The notes beneath the pieces were generated by a model. The model was not told the DNA's origin, did not search any database, and was given only the letters and a program-made list of their open reading frames with translations. Positions 1 through 6,107 of a stretch of DNA of 6,630 nt are shown here, piece by piece (within the stretch, counting starts at the first letter, position 1; the number at the start of each line of letters is the position of its first letter). The stretch covers positions 1-6,630 of the forward strand of contig JAAZCS010000378.1 in NCBI GenBank assembly GCA_012513125.1. Direction: 5' to 3'. Source of the stretch: Treponema sp. Its GTDB lineage: Bacteria; Spirochaetota; Spirochaetia; Treponematales; Treponemataceae. The translations under genes and the position numbers were made by a program.

Positions 1-48
1 AAAATAGTATCTATATTAGAAAAAAGGTTTACAAAAAATGAAAAATAA
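1..48 (+). CDS. 3' end of an upstream gene, probably the transporter's permease (partial)
   Basis: Reading frame 1 is open from the first base of the window and ends at the TAA at 46-48, giving a basic 15-residue tail, KIVSILEKRFTKNEK. The other two frames either meet stops at once or give a less protein-like tail. The stop lies 11 bases inside the next gene, and such overlaps are common in transporter operons. A short amphipathic, Lys/Arg-rich end of the type 'SILEKR' is usual for the cytoplasmic C-terminus of permeases of the NitT/TauT/ThiX type, and a permease is the one component of this importer missing from the window. The identity is inferred from position and a few residues only. Confidence 0.42.
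   Translation, partial: KIVSILEKRFTKNEK
21..27 (+). promoter_or_regulatory. ribosome binding site of the ThiY-like gene
   Basis: AAAAAGG ends 10 bases before the ATG at 38. It is a weak but correctly oriented Shine-Dalgarno sequence and lies inside the end of the preceding reading frame. It supports the ATG at 38, which also gives a complete lipoprotein signal peptide. Confidence 0.5.
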
Positions 49-1030
49 AACAATAAAAATATTAATAACACTGATGATTTTTTCAGTTATCAGTTTGAAT
101 GGTTGTTCAAAAGGCAAAAATAATGGTGAAAAAGTGACGATTGTTCTGGATTGGACGCCAAATACAAATCATACCGGGCTTTTTGTTGCTGCCGAAAAAG
201 GTTTCTTTGAGCAAGAAGGAATTTCTGCACAAATAGTTCAACCTTCAGAAGATGGAGCACCTTTAATGGTTGCCTCTGGAATGGCTGATATTGGAATAGA
301 TTGCCAGGATACTTTGGCACCAGCTTGGGATAATGAAAATCCTCTTCCTGTTACTGCTGTTGCGGCTTTGTTGCAACATAACACATCGGGAATAATTTCA
401 TTAAAAGAGAAATCAATTGATAGACCTTCTTCTCTTGAGGGTAAAAAATATTCTACATGGAATAATCCAGTTGAATTGCAAATGATGAAATATATTGTAG
501 AAAAAGATGGCGGAGATTTTAATAAGGTCAATCTTATTCCTTCAACAGTTTATGACGTAATTACTGCATTAAAATCTGGCGACACAGATTCAGTTTGGAT
601 TTTCTATGCTTGGGATGGAATTGCTACAGAAAAAAATAATATTTCAACAAATTTCTTAAGATTTTCAGAATTAAACAAAGTTTTTGATTATTACACTCCT
701 ATTTTAATTGCTAACAATGATTTTATGTCACAAAAAAGCGAAACATTAAAAAAAGCACTCAAAGCAATCAAGCGAGGTTATGAATATTCAATGGAACATC
801 CAGAAGAAGCTACAAAAATCTTGTTGAAAGCCGCTCCTGAATTGGATAGCGAAATGGTGATGAAAAGTCAAATTTGGATAAATAGACAATATAAAAGCGA
901 TTCAAGTCAATGGGGAACTATTAATCCGCAAAGATGGAATGATTTTTATAACTGGCTATATGAGAATTCTCTTACAAAGAGTCCTTTATCAGAAAAAAAT
1001 CTGTTCACAAATGAATATTTAGACAAATAA
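38..1030 (+). CDS. thiY: ABC transporter substrate-binding lipoprotein, NMT1/THI5-like (ThiY type)
   Basis: This is a 330-residue extracytoplasmic binding protein that would be anchored to the membrane by lipid. Residues 1-22 form a lipoprotein signal: KNKTIK, a hydrophobic core, then the lipobox L20-N-G-C23, so Cys23 should be the lipidated first residue of the mature protein. The mature part opens with VTIVLDWTPNTNHTG (33-47) followed by LFVAAEKGFF, the hallmark of the NMT1/THI5-like family. Later family-like segments are WIFYAWDGI (187-195) and FTNEYL near the C-terminus. Characterised ThiY proteins bind formylaminopyrimidine or HMP, thiamine precursors salvaged by ThiXYZ. Cargo here is inferred from family alone, since no thiamine gene lies in the window and relatives carry other aromatic or nitrogenous compounds. 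The length is normal and no frameshift is seen. The gene overlaps the preceding reading frame by 11 bases and is followed after two bases by its ATPase. Confidence 0.85.
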   Translation: MKNKTIKILITLMIFSVISLNGCSKGKNNGEKVTIVLDWTPNTNHTGLFVAAEKGFFEQEGISAQIVQPSEDGAPLMVASGMADIGIDCQDTLAPAWDNENPLPVTAVAALLQHNTSGIISLKEKSIDRPSSLEGKKYSTWNNPVELQMMKYIVEKDGGDFNKVNLIPSTVYDVITALKSGDTDSVWIFYAWDGIATEKNNISTNFLRFSELNKVFDYYTPILIANNDFMSQKSETLKKALKAIKRGYEYSMEHPEEATKILLKAAPELDSEMVMKSQIWINRQYKSDSSQWGTINPQRWNDFYNWLYENSLTKSPLSEKNLFTNEYLDK

Positions 1031-1032
1031 AA

Positions 1033-1788
1033 ATGAAAAAAAGCATACTTTCTGTAGAAAATGTAACAAAATATTACGATGACAACCCAGTTTTAAAGGA
1101 TATTTCAATTCATCTTGATGAAGGTGAATTAGTGTGTCTACTTGGAATTAGTGGAAGGGGAAAAACGACTCTTTTCAATATAATTTCAGGATTAATCTTG
1201 CCTTCTTCAGGAAAAGTTTTTTTGGAAGGCAATGAAATAACTGGAAAATCAGGAAAAGTTAGTTATATGCTGCAAAAAGATATGCTTTTGCCTTGGTATA
1301 ATATAATCGAAAATGTTGCACTTCCTCTAATTATTCGGGGCATGAAAAAGAAAGACGCTTTGGAAAAGGCTGATGTTCTTTTTTCAGATTTTTCTTTAGA
1401 TGGAATACAAAAAAAATATCCCTTCGAACTTTCTGGCGGAATGAAACAAAGGACAGCACTATTACGGACATACTTGTTTTCGTCAAAATTAGCACTCTTG
1501 GATGAGCCGTTTAGTGCGTTGGACGCAATTACAAAAATGCAAATGCATAAATGGTTTTTGGACGTAATGGAAAAAATCAAATTATCAACATTGTTTATAA
1601 CGCACGATATTGATGAAGCTATTTTGCTTTCGGATAGAATCTATATTCTTAGTGGTGAAAGTGGACAACCTGGAATGATAACAAAAGAAATCGTTATTAA
1701 AAATGCAAAACCACGTTCCTCTGATTTTTCACTTTCCTCTGATTTCATTGAAATTAAAAAACAAATACTCGAAAGTTTGCAAAATTAA
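1033..1788 (+). CDS. thiZ: ABC transporter ATP-binding protein of the ThiZ / NitT-TauT type
   Basis: This 251-residue cytoplasmic ATPase powers the importer whose binding protein is encoded just upstream. All nucleotide-binding motifs are present and in order: Walker A GISGRGKT (38-45), Q-loop Gln81 (MLQKDMLLPW, a run typical of this subfamily), signature LSGGMKQR (133-140), Walker B LALLDEP (153-159), D-loop SALD (161-164) and H-loop His191 (FITHDIDEA). The sequence after the H-loop, DRIYILSG..., is the usual end of NitT/TauT/ThiZ ATPases. The ATG lies two bases after the stop of the binding-protein gene and has no clear Shine-Dalgarno sequence, so translation is probably coupled to that gene. 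ATPase function is secure. The thiamine-precursor assignment rests on the partner protein, and related sulfonate or nitrate importers have near-identical ATPases. Confidence 0.88.
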   Translation: MKKSILSVENVTKYYDDNPVLKDISIHLDEGELVCLLGISGRGKTTLFNIISGLILPSSGKVFLEGNEITGKSGKVSYMLQKDMLLPWYNIIENVALPLIIRGMKKKDALEKADVLFSDFSLDGIQKKYPFELSGGMKQRTALLRTYLFSSKLALLDEPFSALDAITKMQMHKWFLDVMEKIKLSTLFITHDIDEAILLSDRIYILSGESGQPGMITKEIVIKNAKPRSSDFSLSSDFIEIKKQILESLQN

Positions 1789-1793
1789 CTTTT

Positions 1794-1814
1794 GTCATAA
1801 CTAAAAATTATGAC
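1794..1814. promoter_or_regulatory. perfect dyad upstream of metE, candidate LysR-type operator
   Basis: GTCATAA (1794-1800) and TTATGAC (1808-1814) are exact inverted copies separated by 7 bases. T1798 and A1810 give the T-N11-A core known for LysR-family binding sites. The central 17 bases (1796-1812) agree with the streptococcal MET-box as I recall it, TATAGTTTnAAACTATA, at 10 of 16 defined positions. A -35-like TTGTCA (1792-1797) overlaps the left arm, but I find no convincing -10 at the right distance. The stem has only two G:C pairs and no T-run follows, so a terminator is unlikely. The proposed binder is the LysR gene that ends just after metF. This is an inference. Confidence 0.45.
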
Positions 1815-1819
1815 TTTAG

Positions 1820-1839
1820 ATAAAAACAAAGATTTTTAT
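1820..1839. repeat. AT-only inverted repeat in the metE leader
   Basis: ATAAAAA (1820-1826) and TTTTTAT (1833-1839) form a perfect 7-base inverted repeat around CAAAGA. It lies about 25 bases downstream of the GTCATAA dyad and about 30 bases before metE. It has no T-N11-A core at its centre and consists only of A and T in the arms, so it may be a chance product of base composition. It could also act as a weak transcript hairpin near the start of metE. Confidence 0.25.
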
Positions 1840-1869
1840 TGTATTCAAAATATTTAGTATTCTGTTGTA

Positions 1870-4164
1870 ATGAAAACATCAATTATAGGATTTCCACGCA
1901 TTGGAGAAAAACGCGAACTTAAGTTTGCATGTGAAAAATATTTCAAAGGCACTATTAGTTCTGATGAATTACAAAAAGTAGCGTCTGATATCAGAAGTTT
2001 TGGCTGGAAAAAGCAAAATGAAAACGGAATAGATTTTATTCCTTCAAATGATTTTTCTTTTTATGACAATATGCTTGATACAGCTGTAATGCTAGGTTGT
2101 ATTCCAGAGCGCTATAAAAACTTAAATTTAAGTGAACTTGATACATATTTTGCAATGGCACATGGATATCAAGGTGAAAAAGGTGATGTAAAAGCTCTTG
2201 CAATGAAAAAATGGTTTAATACTAATTATCATTACATTGTTCCAGAAATTGATGCAAAAACAAAATTTTCTTGCGATATAGAAAAAAGCAAGCCTGTAGT
2301 TGAATTTCTTGAGGCAAAAAAAGAAGGGTTTGACACAGTTCCATATTTAATTGGCCCATATACATTTCTTCATTTAGTTCACTATTTTGATAATAAGAAT
2401 TCGCATGATTTTATTTCTGAAGCAATTGCAATTTATGTAAAAATTATTAAAAGCCTTTGTGAAAAAGGGGCCGAATGGATTTCACTTGCAGAGCCAGCTT
2501 TGGTTTTTGATATGGATAATCGCGAGGTTGCTTATTTCAAATCTTTTTATAGTGAATTTCTATATGAAATTCGTTCTGTTTGTGGAATTAAGATTCTTTT
2601 GCAAACATATTTTGGTGATATAAGAAACGTTTACAAAGAAGTTTATTCTTTAGGATTTGATGCAATCGGTCTTGATTTTTATGAAGGCAAAGAAACTGCA
2701 AAAATAGTAAATGATTCTTTCCCACAAAATACAAAACTTTTTGCAGGAATTGTGTGTGGAAAAAATATTTGGCGAAACGATTATTCTAAAACACAAAATA
2801 CAATTAATGAAATAGCTAAAAAAATTTCATTGGAAAATATTGTTATAAATACTTCTTGTTCCTTGTTGCATGTTCCATACACCACAAAAAATGAAACAAA
2901 ACTTGATTCAGAAAAAGTAAAATATCTTTCTTTTGCCGAAGAAAAACTTGAAGAAATAAGAAATCTTTCTGATTTGTTTAATGGAAATATTGATGGAAAA
3001 AATTCATTAGAAAATAATCAAAAACTTTTTGCAACTCAAAGAACAATTCCAAATCAAGAAGTAAAAAATAAGTTGTTAAATCTAAAAGAAAGTGATTTTG
3101 AACGACTTCCGTCATTTGCAGAACGTGAGGCAATTCAAAAAAAAGAATTTGCTCTTCCTTTGTTTCCAACAACAACAATTGGTTCTTTTCCTCAAACAGC
3201 TGACGTTAGGGCGAATAGGGCAGCATTCAAAAAAGGTTCAATCAGTTTAGATGAATATAAAAAATTCAACAAAGAAAAAATTGCTCAATGTATTAAACTT
3301 CAAGAAGAACTAGGGCTAGATGTTCTTGTTCATGGAGAATTTGAAAGAAATGATATGGTTGAATATTTTGGCGATCATCTTTGTGGCTACATTTTTACAG
3401 AGAATGGTTGGGTTCAGTCATATGGAACAAGATGTGTAAAACCTCCTGTAATATGGGGTGATGTTTCACGAAAAGAAAGCATTACTGTTGAATGGTCAAC
3501 TTTTGCTCAATCATGCACTAAAAAACCAGTAAAAGGAATGTTGACTGGTCCGGTTACTATTTTGAATTGGTCATTTCCTCGTGAAGATTTATCACTCAAA
3601 GACAAAGTTTATCAAATTGCCCTTGCAATGAAAGATGAAGTTTTGGATTTAGAGAAAAATGGAATTAGAATTATTCAAATTGATGAAGCTGCTTTACGTG
3701 AAAAACTTCCGCTTAGAAAAACTGATTGGCATTCATGTTATCTTGATTGGGCTATTCCTTCTTTTAGAATCTTGCATGCACATGTAAAGCCACAAACTCA
3801 AATCCACACACACATGTGCTATAGCGAATTTGGTGATATAATAAAAGATATTGATAATATGGACGCTGATGTTATTACATTTGAAGCTTCACGTTCTGAT
3901 TTATCTATACTTGATGATTTAAATAAAGCGTCATTTCGAACTGAAGTTGGTCCTGGCGTATATGATATTCATTCTCCAAGAGTTCCTTCTGTTGAAGAAA
4001 TAAAATCGGCACTTGAAAAAATGGTAAAAAAGATTGATACTTTAAAGTTATGGGTAAATCCTGATTGTGGATTAAAAACAAGGGGCGATGTTGAAACAAA
4101 AGCTGCTTTGCAAAATCTTGTTGAAGCTACAGTTGAAATTAGAAAAGAATATATAAAAAAGTAA
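1870..4164 (+). CDS. metE: cobalamin-independent methionine synthase
   Basis: MetE (764 residues, E. coli 753) transfers the methyl group of 5-methyltetrahydropteroyl-triglutamate to homocysteine in the cytoplasm, the last step of methionine synthesis, without vitamin B12. Both halves of the duplicated barrel are present: the N-terminal half opens with IIGFPRIGEKRELK (5-18), and the catalytic half begins near TTIGSFPQT (435-443). The zinc ligands are intact: His648 and Cys650 (HMC), Glu672 (FEASRSD) and Cys733 (NPDCGLKTR), equivalent to E. coli H641, C643, E665 and C726. Homocysteine-site residues I437-G-S439, E490 (HGEFER) and D605 (QIDEAALRE) and the catalytic His701 (DIHSPRVPS) are also there. 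The ATG at 1870 fits the conserved N-terminus but has no recognisable Shine-Dalgarno sequence. The gene is followed by metF and probably co-transcribed with it. It should be an active enzyme. Confidence 0.97.
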   Translation: MKTSIIGFPRIGEKRELKFACEKYFKGTISSDELQKVASDIRSFGWKKQNENGIDFIPSNDFSFYDNMLDTAVMLGCIPERYKNLNLSELDTYFAMAHGYQGEKGDVKALAMKKWFNTNYHYIVPEIDAKTKFSCDIEKSKPVVEFLEAKKEGFDTVPYLIGPYTFLHLVHYFDNKNSHDFISEAIAIYVKIIKSLCEKGAEWISLAEPALVFDMDNREVAYFKSFYSEFLYEIRSVCGIKILLQTYFGDIRNVYKEVYSLGFDAIGLDFYEGKETAKIVNDSFPQNTKLFAGIVCGKNIWRNDYSKTQNTINEIAKKISLENIVINTSCSLLHVPYTTKNETKLDSEKVKYLSFAEEKLEEIRNLSDLFNGNIDGKNSLENNQKLFATQRTIPNQEVKNKLLNLKESDFERLPSFAEREAIQKKEFALPLFPTTTIGSFPQTADVRANRAAFKKGSISLDEYKKFNKEKIAQCIKLQEELGLDVLVHGEFERNDMVEYFGDHLCGYIFTENGWVQSYGTRCVKPPVIWGDVSRKESITVEWSTFAQSCTKKPVKGMLTGPVTILNWSFPREDLSLKDKVYQIALAMKDEVLDLEKNGIRIIQIDEAALREKLPLRKTDWHSCYLDWAIPSFRILHAHVKPQTQIHTHMCYSEFGDIIKDIDNMDADVITFEASRSDLSILDDLNKASFRTEVGPGVYDIHSPRVPSVEEIKSALEKMVKKIDTLKLWVNPDCGLKTRGDVETKAALQNLVEATVEIRKEYIKK

Positions 4165-4167
4165 GGA
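4163..4167 (+). promoter_or_regulatory. ribosome binding site of metF
   Basis: AAGGA lies 7 bases before the metF ATG and overlaps the metE stop codon TAA (4162-4164). It is the best Shine-Dalgarno sequence in the window. Its place on the end of metE suggests that the two genes are translated from one message, possibly with coupling. Confidence 0.7.
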
Positions 4168-4174
4168 TAGAAAA

Positions 4175-5029
4175 ATGAGTACAGCTTTTTCTTTTGAAGT
4201 ATTTCCACCAAAAAAAACTATGAGAATAGAAACAATATACAACACTTTAGGCGAGCTTAGAAATCTAAAACCTGATTTTATCAGCGTTACATATGGTGCA
4301 GGTGGAAGTGTAAGCGACAGTAACACAATAAATATTGCAAATTATATTAAAGAAGTTTGTGGTGTAAAACCTGTTGCACATATGCCTTGCCTGTATATGA
4401 CAAAAGAAAAAGTACTTGATACTCTTTTGCATCTAAAACAAAACGGCGTTGATGATATTTTAGCTCTTAGAGGAGATGCAATTGCAGATAGTGTTCCTGT
4501 AGGTGATTTTAAATATGCAAGCGATTTAGTTAAATTTATAAAATTAAATGAAAGTTCAATTGGAGATGGCAAAGGATTTACAATTTATGGTGCTTGCTAT
4601 CCAGAAAAACATCCAGAATCGAAAAACGTAATTGAAGATATTTCATATCTAAAACAGAAAGTCGATTCTGGGGTTACTCATCTTTTGTCGCAATTGTTCT
4701 TTGATAATTCTAATTTTTATCGCTTTGTTGAAAGTGCAAGATTGGGTGGAATAAATGTTCCTATTGAAGCTGGAATTATGCCAGTAATTAATAAAAAGCA
4801 AATTGAACGTATGGCCAGTATATGTGGTGCAAATCTCCCTGAAAAATTTATAAAAGTAATGAATAAATATGAAGATTCACCAGAAGCTCTTCGTGATGCA
4901 GGAATCGCCTATGCAGTTGACCAGATAGTTGATCTTGTTGCCAATGGAGTGGAGGGAGTTCATTTGTATACAATGAACAATTCTTATGTGGCACAAAAAA
5001 TCAATGATGCTGTACGATCTCTTTTTTAA
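4175..5029 (+). CDS. metF: 5,10-methylenetetrahydrofolate reductase
   Basis: This 284-residue flavoprotein reduces 5,10-methylene-THF to 5-methyl-THF, the methyl donor that MetE consumes. It is a single-domain bacterial MetF barrel, slightly shorter than E. coli MetF (296) because it lacks the N-terminal extension. Visible family marks are FSFEVFPPKK (5-14) with Glu8 at the place of the general acid E28 of E. coli, SVTYGAGGS (37-45), ILALRGDAI (95-103) with Asp101 at the place of the FAD-contacting D120, CYPEKHPES (141-149), and LLSQLFFDN (170-178) with Gln173 at the place of the folate-site Q183. The C-terminus GVHLYTMNN (261-269) is also typical. The gene starts 10 bases after metE. No MetV or iron-sulfur partner gene is seen next to it, so an ordinary NADH- or ferredoxin-linked reductase is likely; the electron donor cannot be told from sequence. 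Confidence 0.96.
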   Translation: MSTAFSFEVFPPKKTMRIETIYNTLGELRNLKPDFISVTYGAGGSVSDSNTINIANYIKEVCGVKPVAHMPCLYMTKEKVLDTLLHLKQNGVDDILALRGDAIADSVPVGDFKYASDLVKFIKLNESSIGDGKGFTIYGACYPEKHPESKNVIEDISYLKQKVDSGVTHLLSQLFFDNSNFYRFVESARLGGINVPIEAGIMPVINKKQIERMASICGANLPEKFIKVMNKYEDSPEALRDAGIAYAVDQIVDLVANGVEGVHLYTMNNSYVAQKINDAVRSLF

Positions 5030-5045
5030 TCAAAATTGAAAGATT

Positions 5046-5969
5046 TTACGAAAGAAGAGTACATCCATATTCACCAATGCATTTTTTTAACTCCGTTATA
5101 TAATTTTTTGTGCATTGGCTAATTTGTGTTCTTGTGTTTGTAATATATCCCACTGTCATATTGTCATTAACATCAAGTGGAACTGACACTATTTGACTTC
5201 CATTTAAATCGCTTGTAACAACACCGCTAGAAATTGTGTAGCCATTAATTCCAATAATTAAATTGAAAAGTGTTCCTCTATCGCTAACATGGATATTTTT
5301 TTTGTGTAAAATAGTGCTTTGAATCTCTTCAGAAAAGTAAAACGAATTCTGATCTCCTTGTTCAAAAGAAAGATATGGATAATCCTGTAAATCATCAAAC
5401 GTAACAGATTTTTTCTGTGCTAAATCACATTTTGAGCTAATAAAAACGTGGGGAGTTGCTGTAAAAAGTGGAGTAAATTCAAGATAATTTTCCAATAAAA
5501 GCTTATTCATTATTTTTCCGTTAAAATCGTTCAAATAAATAATTCCAATTTCACTTTTCATATTTTTAACATCATCAATAATTTCTGAAGTTCTTGTTTC
5601 TCTCAAAATATATTCATATTCATCTGAATCTGTAGATTTGATTAAATTGCAAAAAGCATTTACTGCAAAGGCGTAATGCTGTGTAGAAATTGAACAGAGC
5701 TGACGAGAAGGTTTTTTGTTTTTGTAGTGATTTTCTAAAAGTACAGTTTGTTCCAAAACTTGTCGGGCGTAAGATAAAAACTCAATTCCGTCGCTTGTTA
5801 GTGAAATTCCTTTTGTGTTTCGGTTAAAAATCTCAATTCCAAGCTCATTCTCCAAATCTTTTACTGTATTCGAGAGAGCCGGCTGGGAAATATAAATATT
5901 CCTTGCCGCTTCAGTTATCGAGCGATATTCAACAATTTTGATTACATATTTTATCTGCTGTAAAGTCAT
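5046..5969 (-). CDS. LysR-family transcriptional regulator, MtaR/MetR-like
   Basis: This is a 307-residue DNA-binding regulator. The N-terminal winged helix-turn-helix spans about residues 1-60 (MTLQQIKYV, then SITEAARNIYISQPALSNTVKDLE at 17-40, then GIEIFNRNTKGISLT), followed by the coiled linker helix to about 85 and a two-lobed effector domain (about 90-300). Segments such as STQHYAFAVNAF, LRETRTSEIIDDVKN, SFEQGDQNSFYFSEE and DRGTLFNLIIGINGYTIS match what I remember of the streptococcal MtaR/MetR group that controls methionine genes. With metE and metF adjacent, control of methionine supply is a reasonable inference, though orientation is convergent rather than the classic divergent one. 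I chose the ATG at 5969: GGA sits 7 bases upstream and the family normally begins MTLQQ. A TTG at 5981 would add four residues but lies almost at the predicted transcript start. Only 16 bases separate its stop from that of metF. Confidence 0.85.
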   Translation of the reverse strand: MTLQQIKYVIKIVEYRSITEAARNIYISQPALSNTVKDLENELGIEIFNRNTKGISLTSDGIEFLSYARQVLEQTVLLENHYKNKKPSRQLCSISTQHYAFAVNAFCNLIKSTDSDEYEYILRETRTSEIIDDVKNMKSEIGIIYLNDFNGKIMNKLLLENYLEFTPLFTATPHVFISSKCDLAQKKSVTFDDLQDYPYLSFEQGDQNSFYFSEEIQSTILHKKNIHVSDRGTLFNLIIGINGYTISSGVVTSDLNGSQIVSVPLDVNDNMTVGYITNTRTQISQCTKNYITELKKCIGEYGCTLLS

Positions 5970-5992
5970 AAATAAATCCAAAAAGTAATAAA

Positions 5993-6021
5993 ATTATACA
6001 ATTGTTTAGAAAAGAAGTCAT
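5993..6021 (-). promoter_or_regulatory. predicted sigma-70-type promoter of the LysR gene
   Basis: On the minus strand a perfect -10 box TATAAT (5998 down to 5993) lies 17 bases from ATGACT (6021 down to 6016), a -35 box with the central TGAC of TTGACA. Transcription would start near 5986, leaving a leader of about 17 bases to the ATG at 5969 and almost none to the alternative TTG at 5981. Read by eye only. Confidence 0.5.
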
Positions 6022-6029
6022 CATTGATG
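5998..6029. promoter_or_regulatory. two small palindromes within the LysR-rlmE divergent region
   Basis: ACAATTGT (5998-6005) lies just upstream of the LysR -10 box, in the promoter spacer, and CATCATTGATG (6019-6029) overlaps its -35 box. LysR-family genes are often autoregulated from sites like these, but neither palindrome repeats the metE dyad and both are short. The rest of the 138-base gap is AT-rich, with one further weak 5-base stem (CAGAT/ATCTG, 6036-6054) and a -10-like TATTAA at 6072-6077 that might serve rlmE but lacks a good -35. Confidence 0.25.
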
Positions 6030-6102
6030 TTTTTGCAGATGAAATAAAAATCTGTTCTCATAGCACTTTTGTATTAAAAAATCAATTCTTCATGCCGAAA
6101 AT

Positions 6103-6106
6103 AAGG
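6103..6106 (+). promoter_or_regulatory. Shine-Dalgarno-like AAGG unusually close to the rlmE start
   Basis: AAGG ends only one base before the ATG at 6108, much nearer than the usual 5-10 bases. An in-frame TAA at 6102-6104 excludes any longer reading frame, and no other in-frame start fits the family's N-terminus. The site may be non-functional, with initiation relying on the AT-rich leader. Confidence 0.3.
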
Positions 6107-6107
6107 T

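Noticed and set aside
1263..1580. Open frame of 105 codons on the minus strand inside the ABC ATPase gene
   Set aside because: It lies fully within a gene whose motifs are all intact and its translation shows no family features. The same applies to the minus-strand frames at 90-320, 238-531, 2978-3178, 3905-4099, 3969-4211, 4072-4326 and 4342-4572.
1794..1814. The GTCATAA/TTATGAC dyad read as a rho-independent terminator of the transporter operon
   Set aside because: The 7-base stem has only two G:C pairs and the following bases (TTTAGATAAAAA) are not a T-run. An operator is a better explanation.
1789..1869. A SAM, cobalamin or other riboswitch ahead of metE
   Set aside because: The 81-base gap is too short for known SAM or B12 riboswitches plus an expression platform, and it has none of their GC-rich paired elements.
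5970..5981. TTG at 5981 as the start of the LysR gene (311 residues)
   Set aside because: The ATG at 5969 gives the normal family N-terminus, has GGA at good spacing, and the predicted promoter would leave almost no leader before the TTG.
6035..6055. Hairpin CAGAT-N9-ATCTG between the LysR gene and rlmE as a small RNA or terminator
   Set aside because: The stem is only five base pairs with a nine-base loop and no T-run, which is expected by chance in AT-rich DNA.
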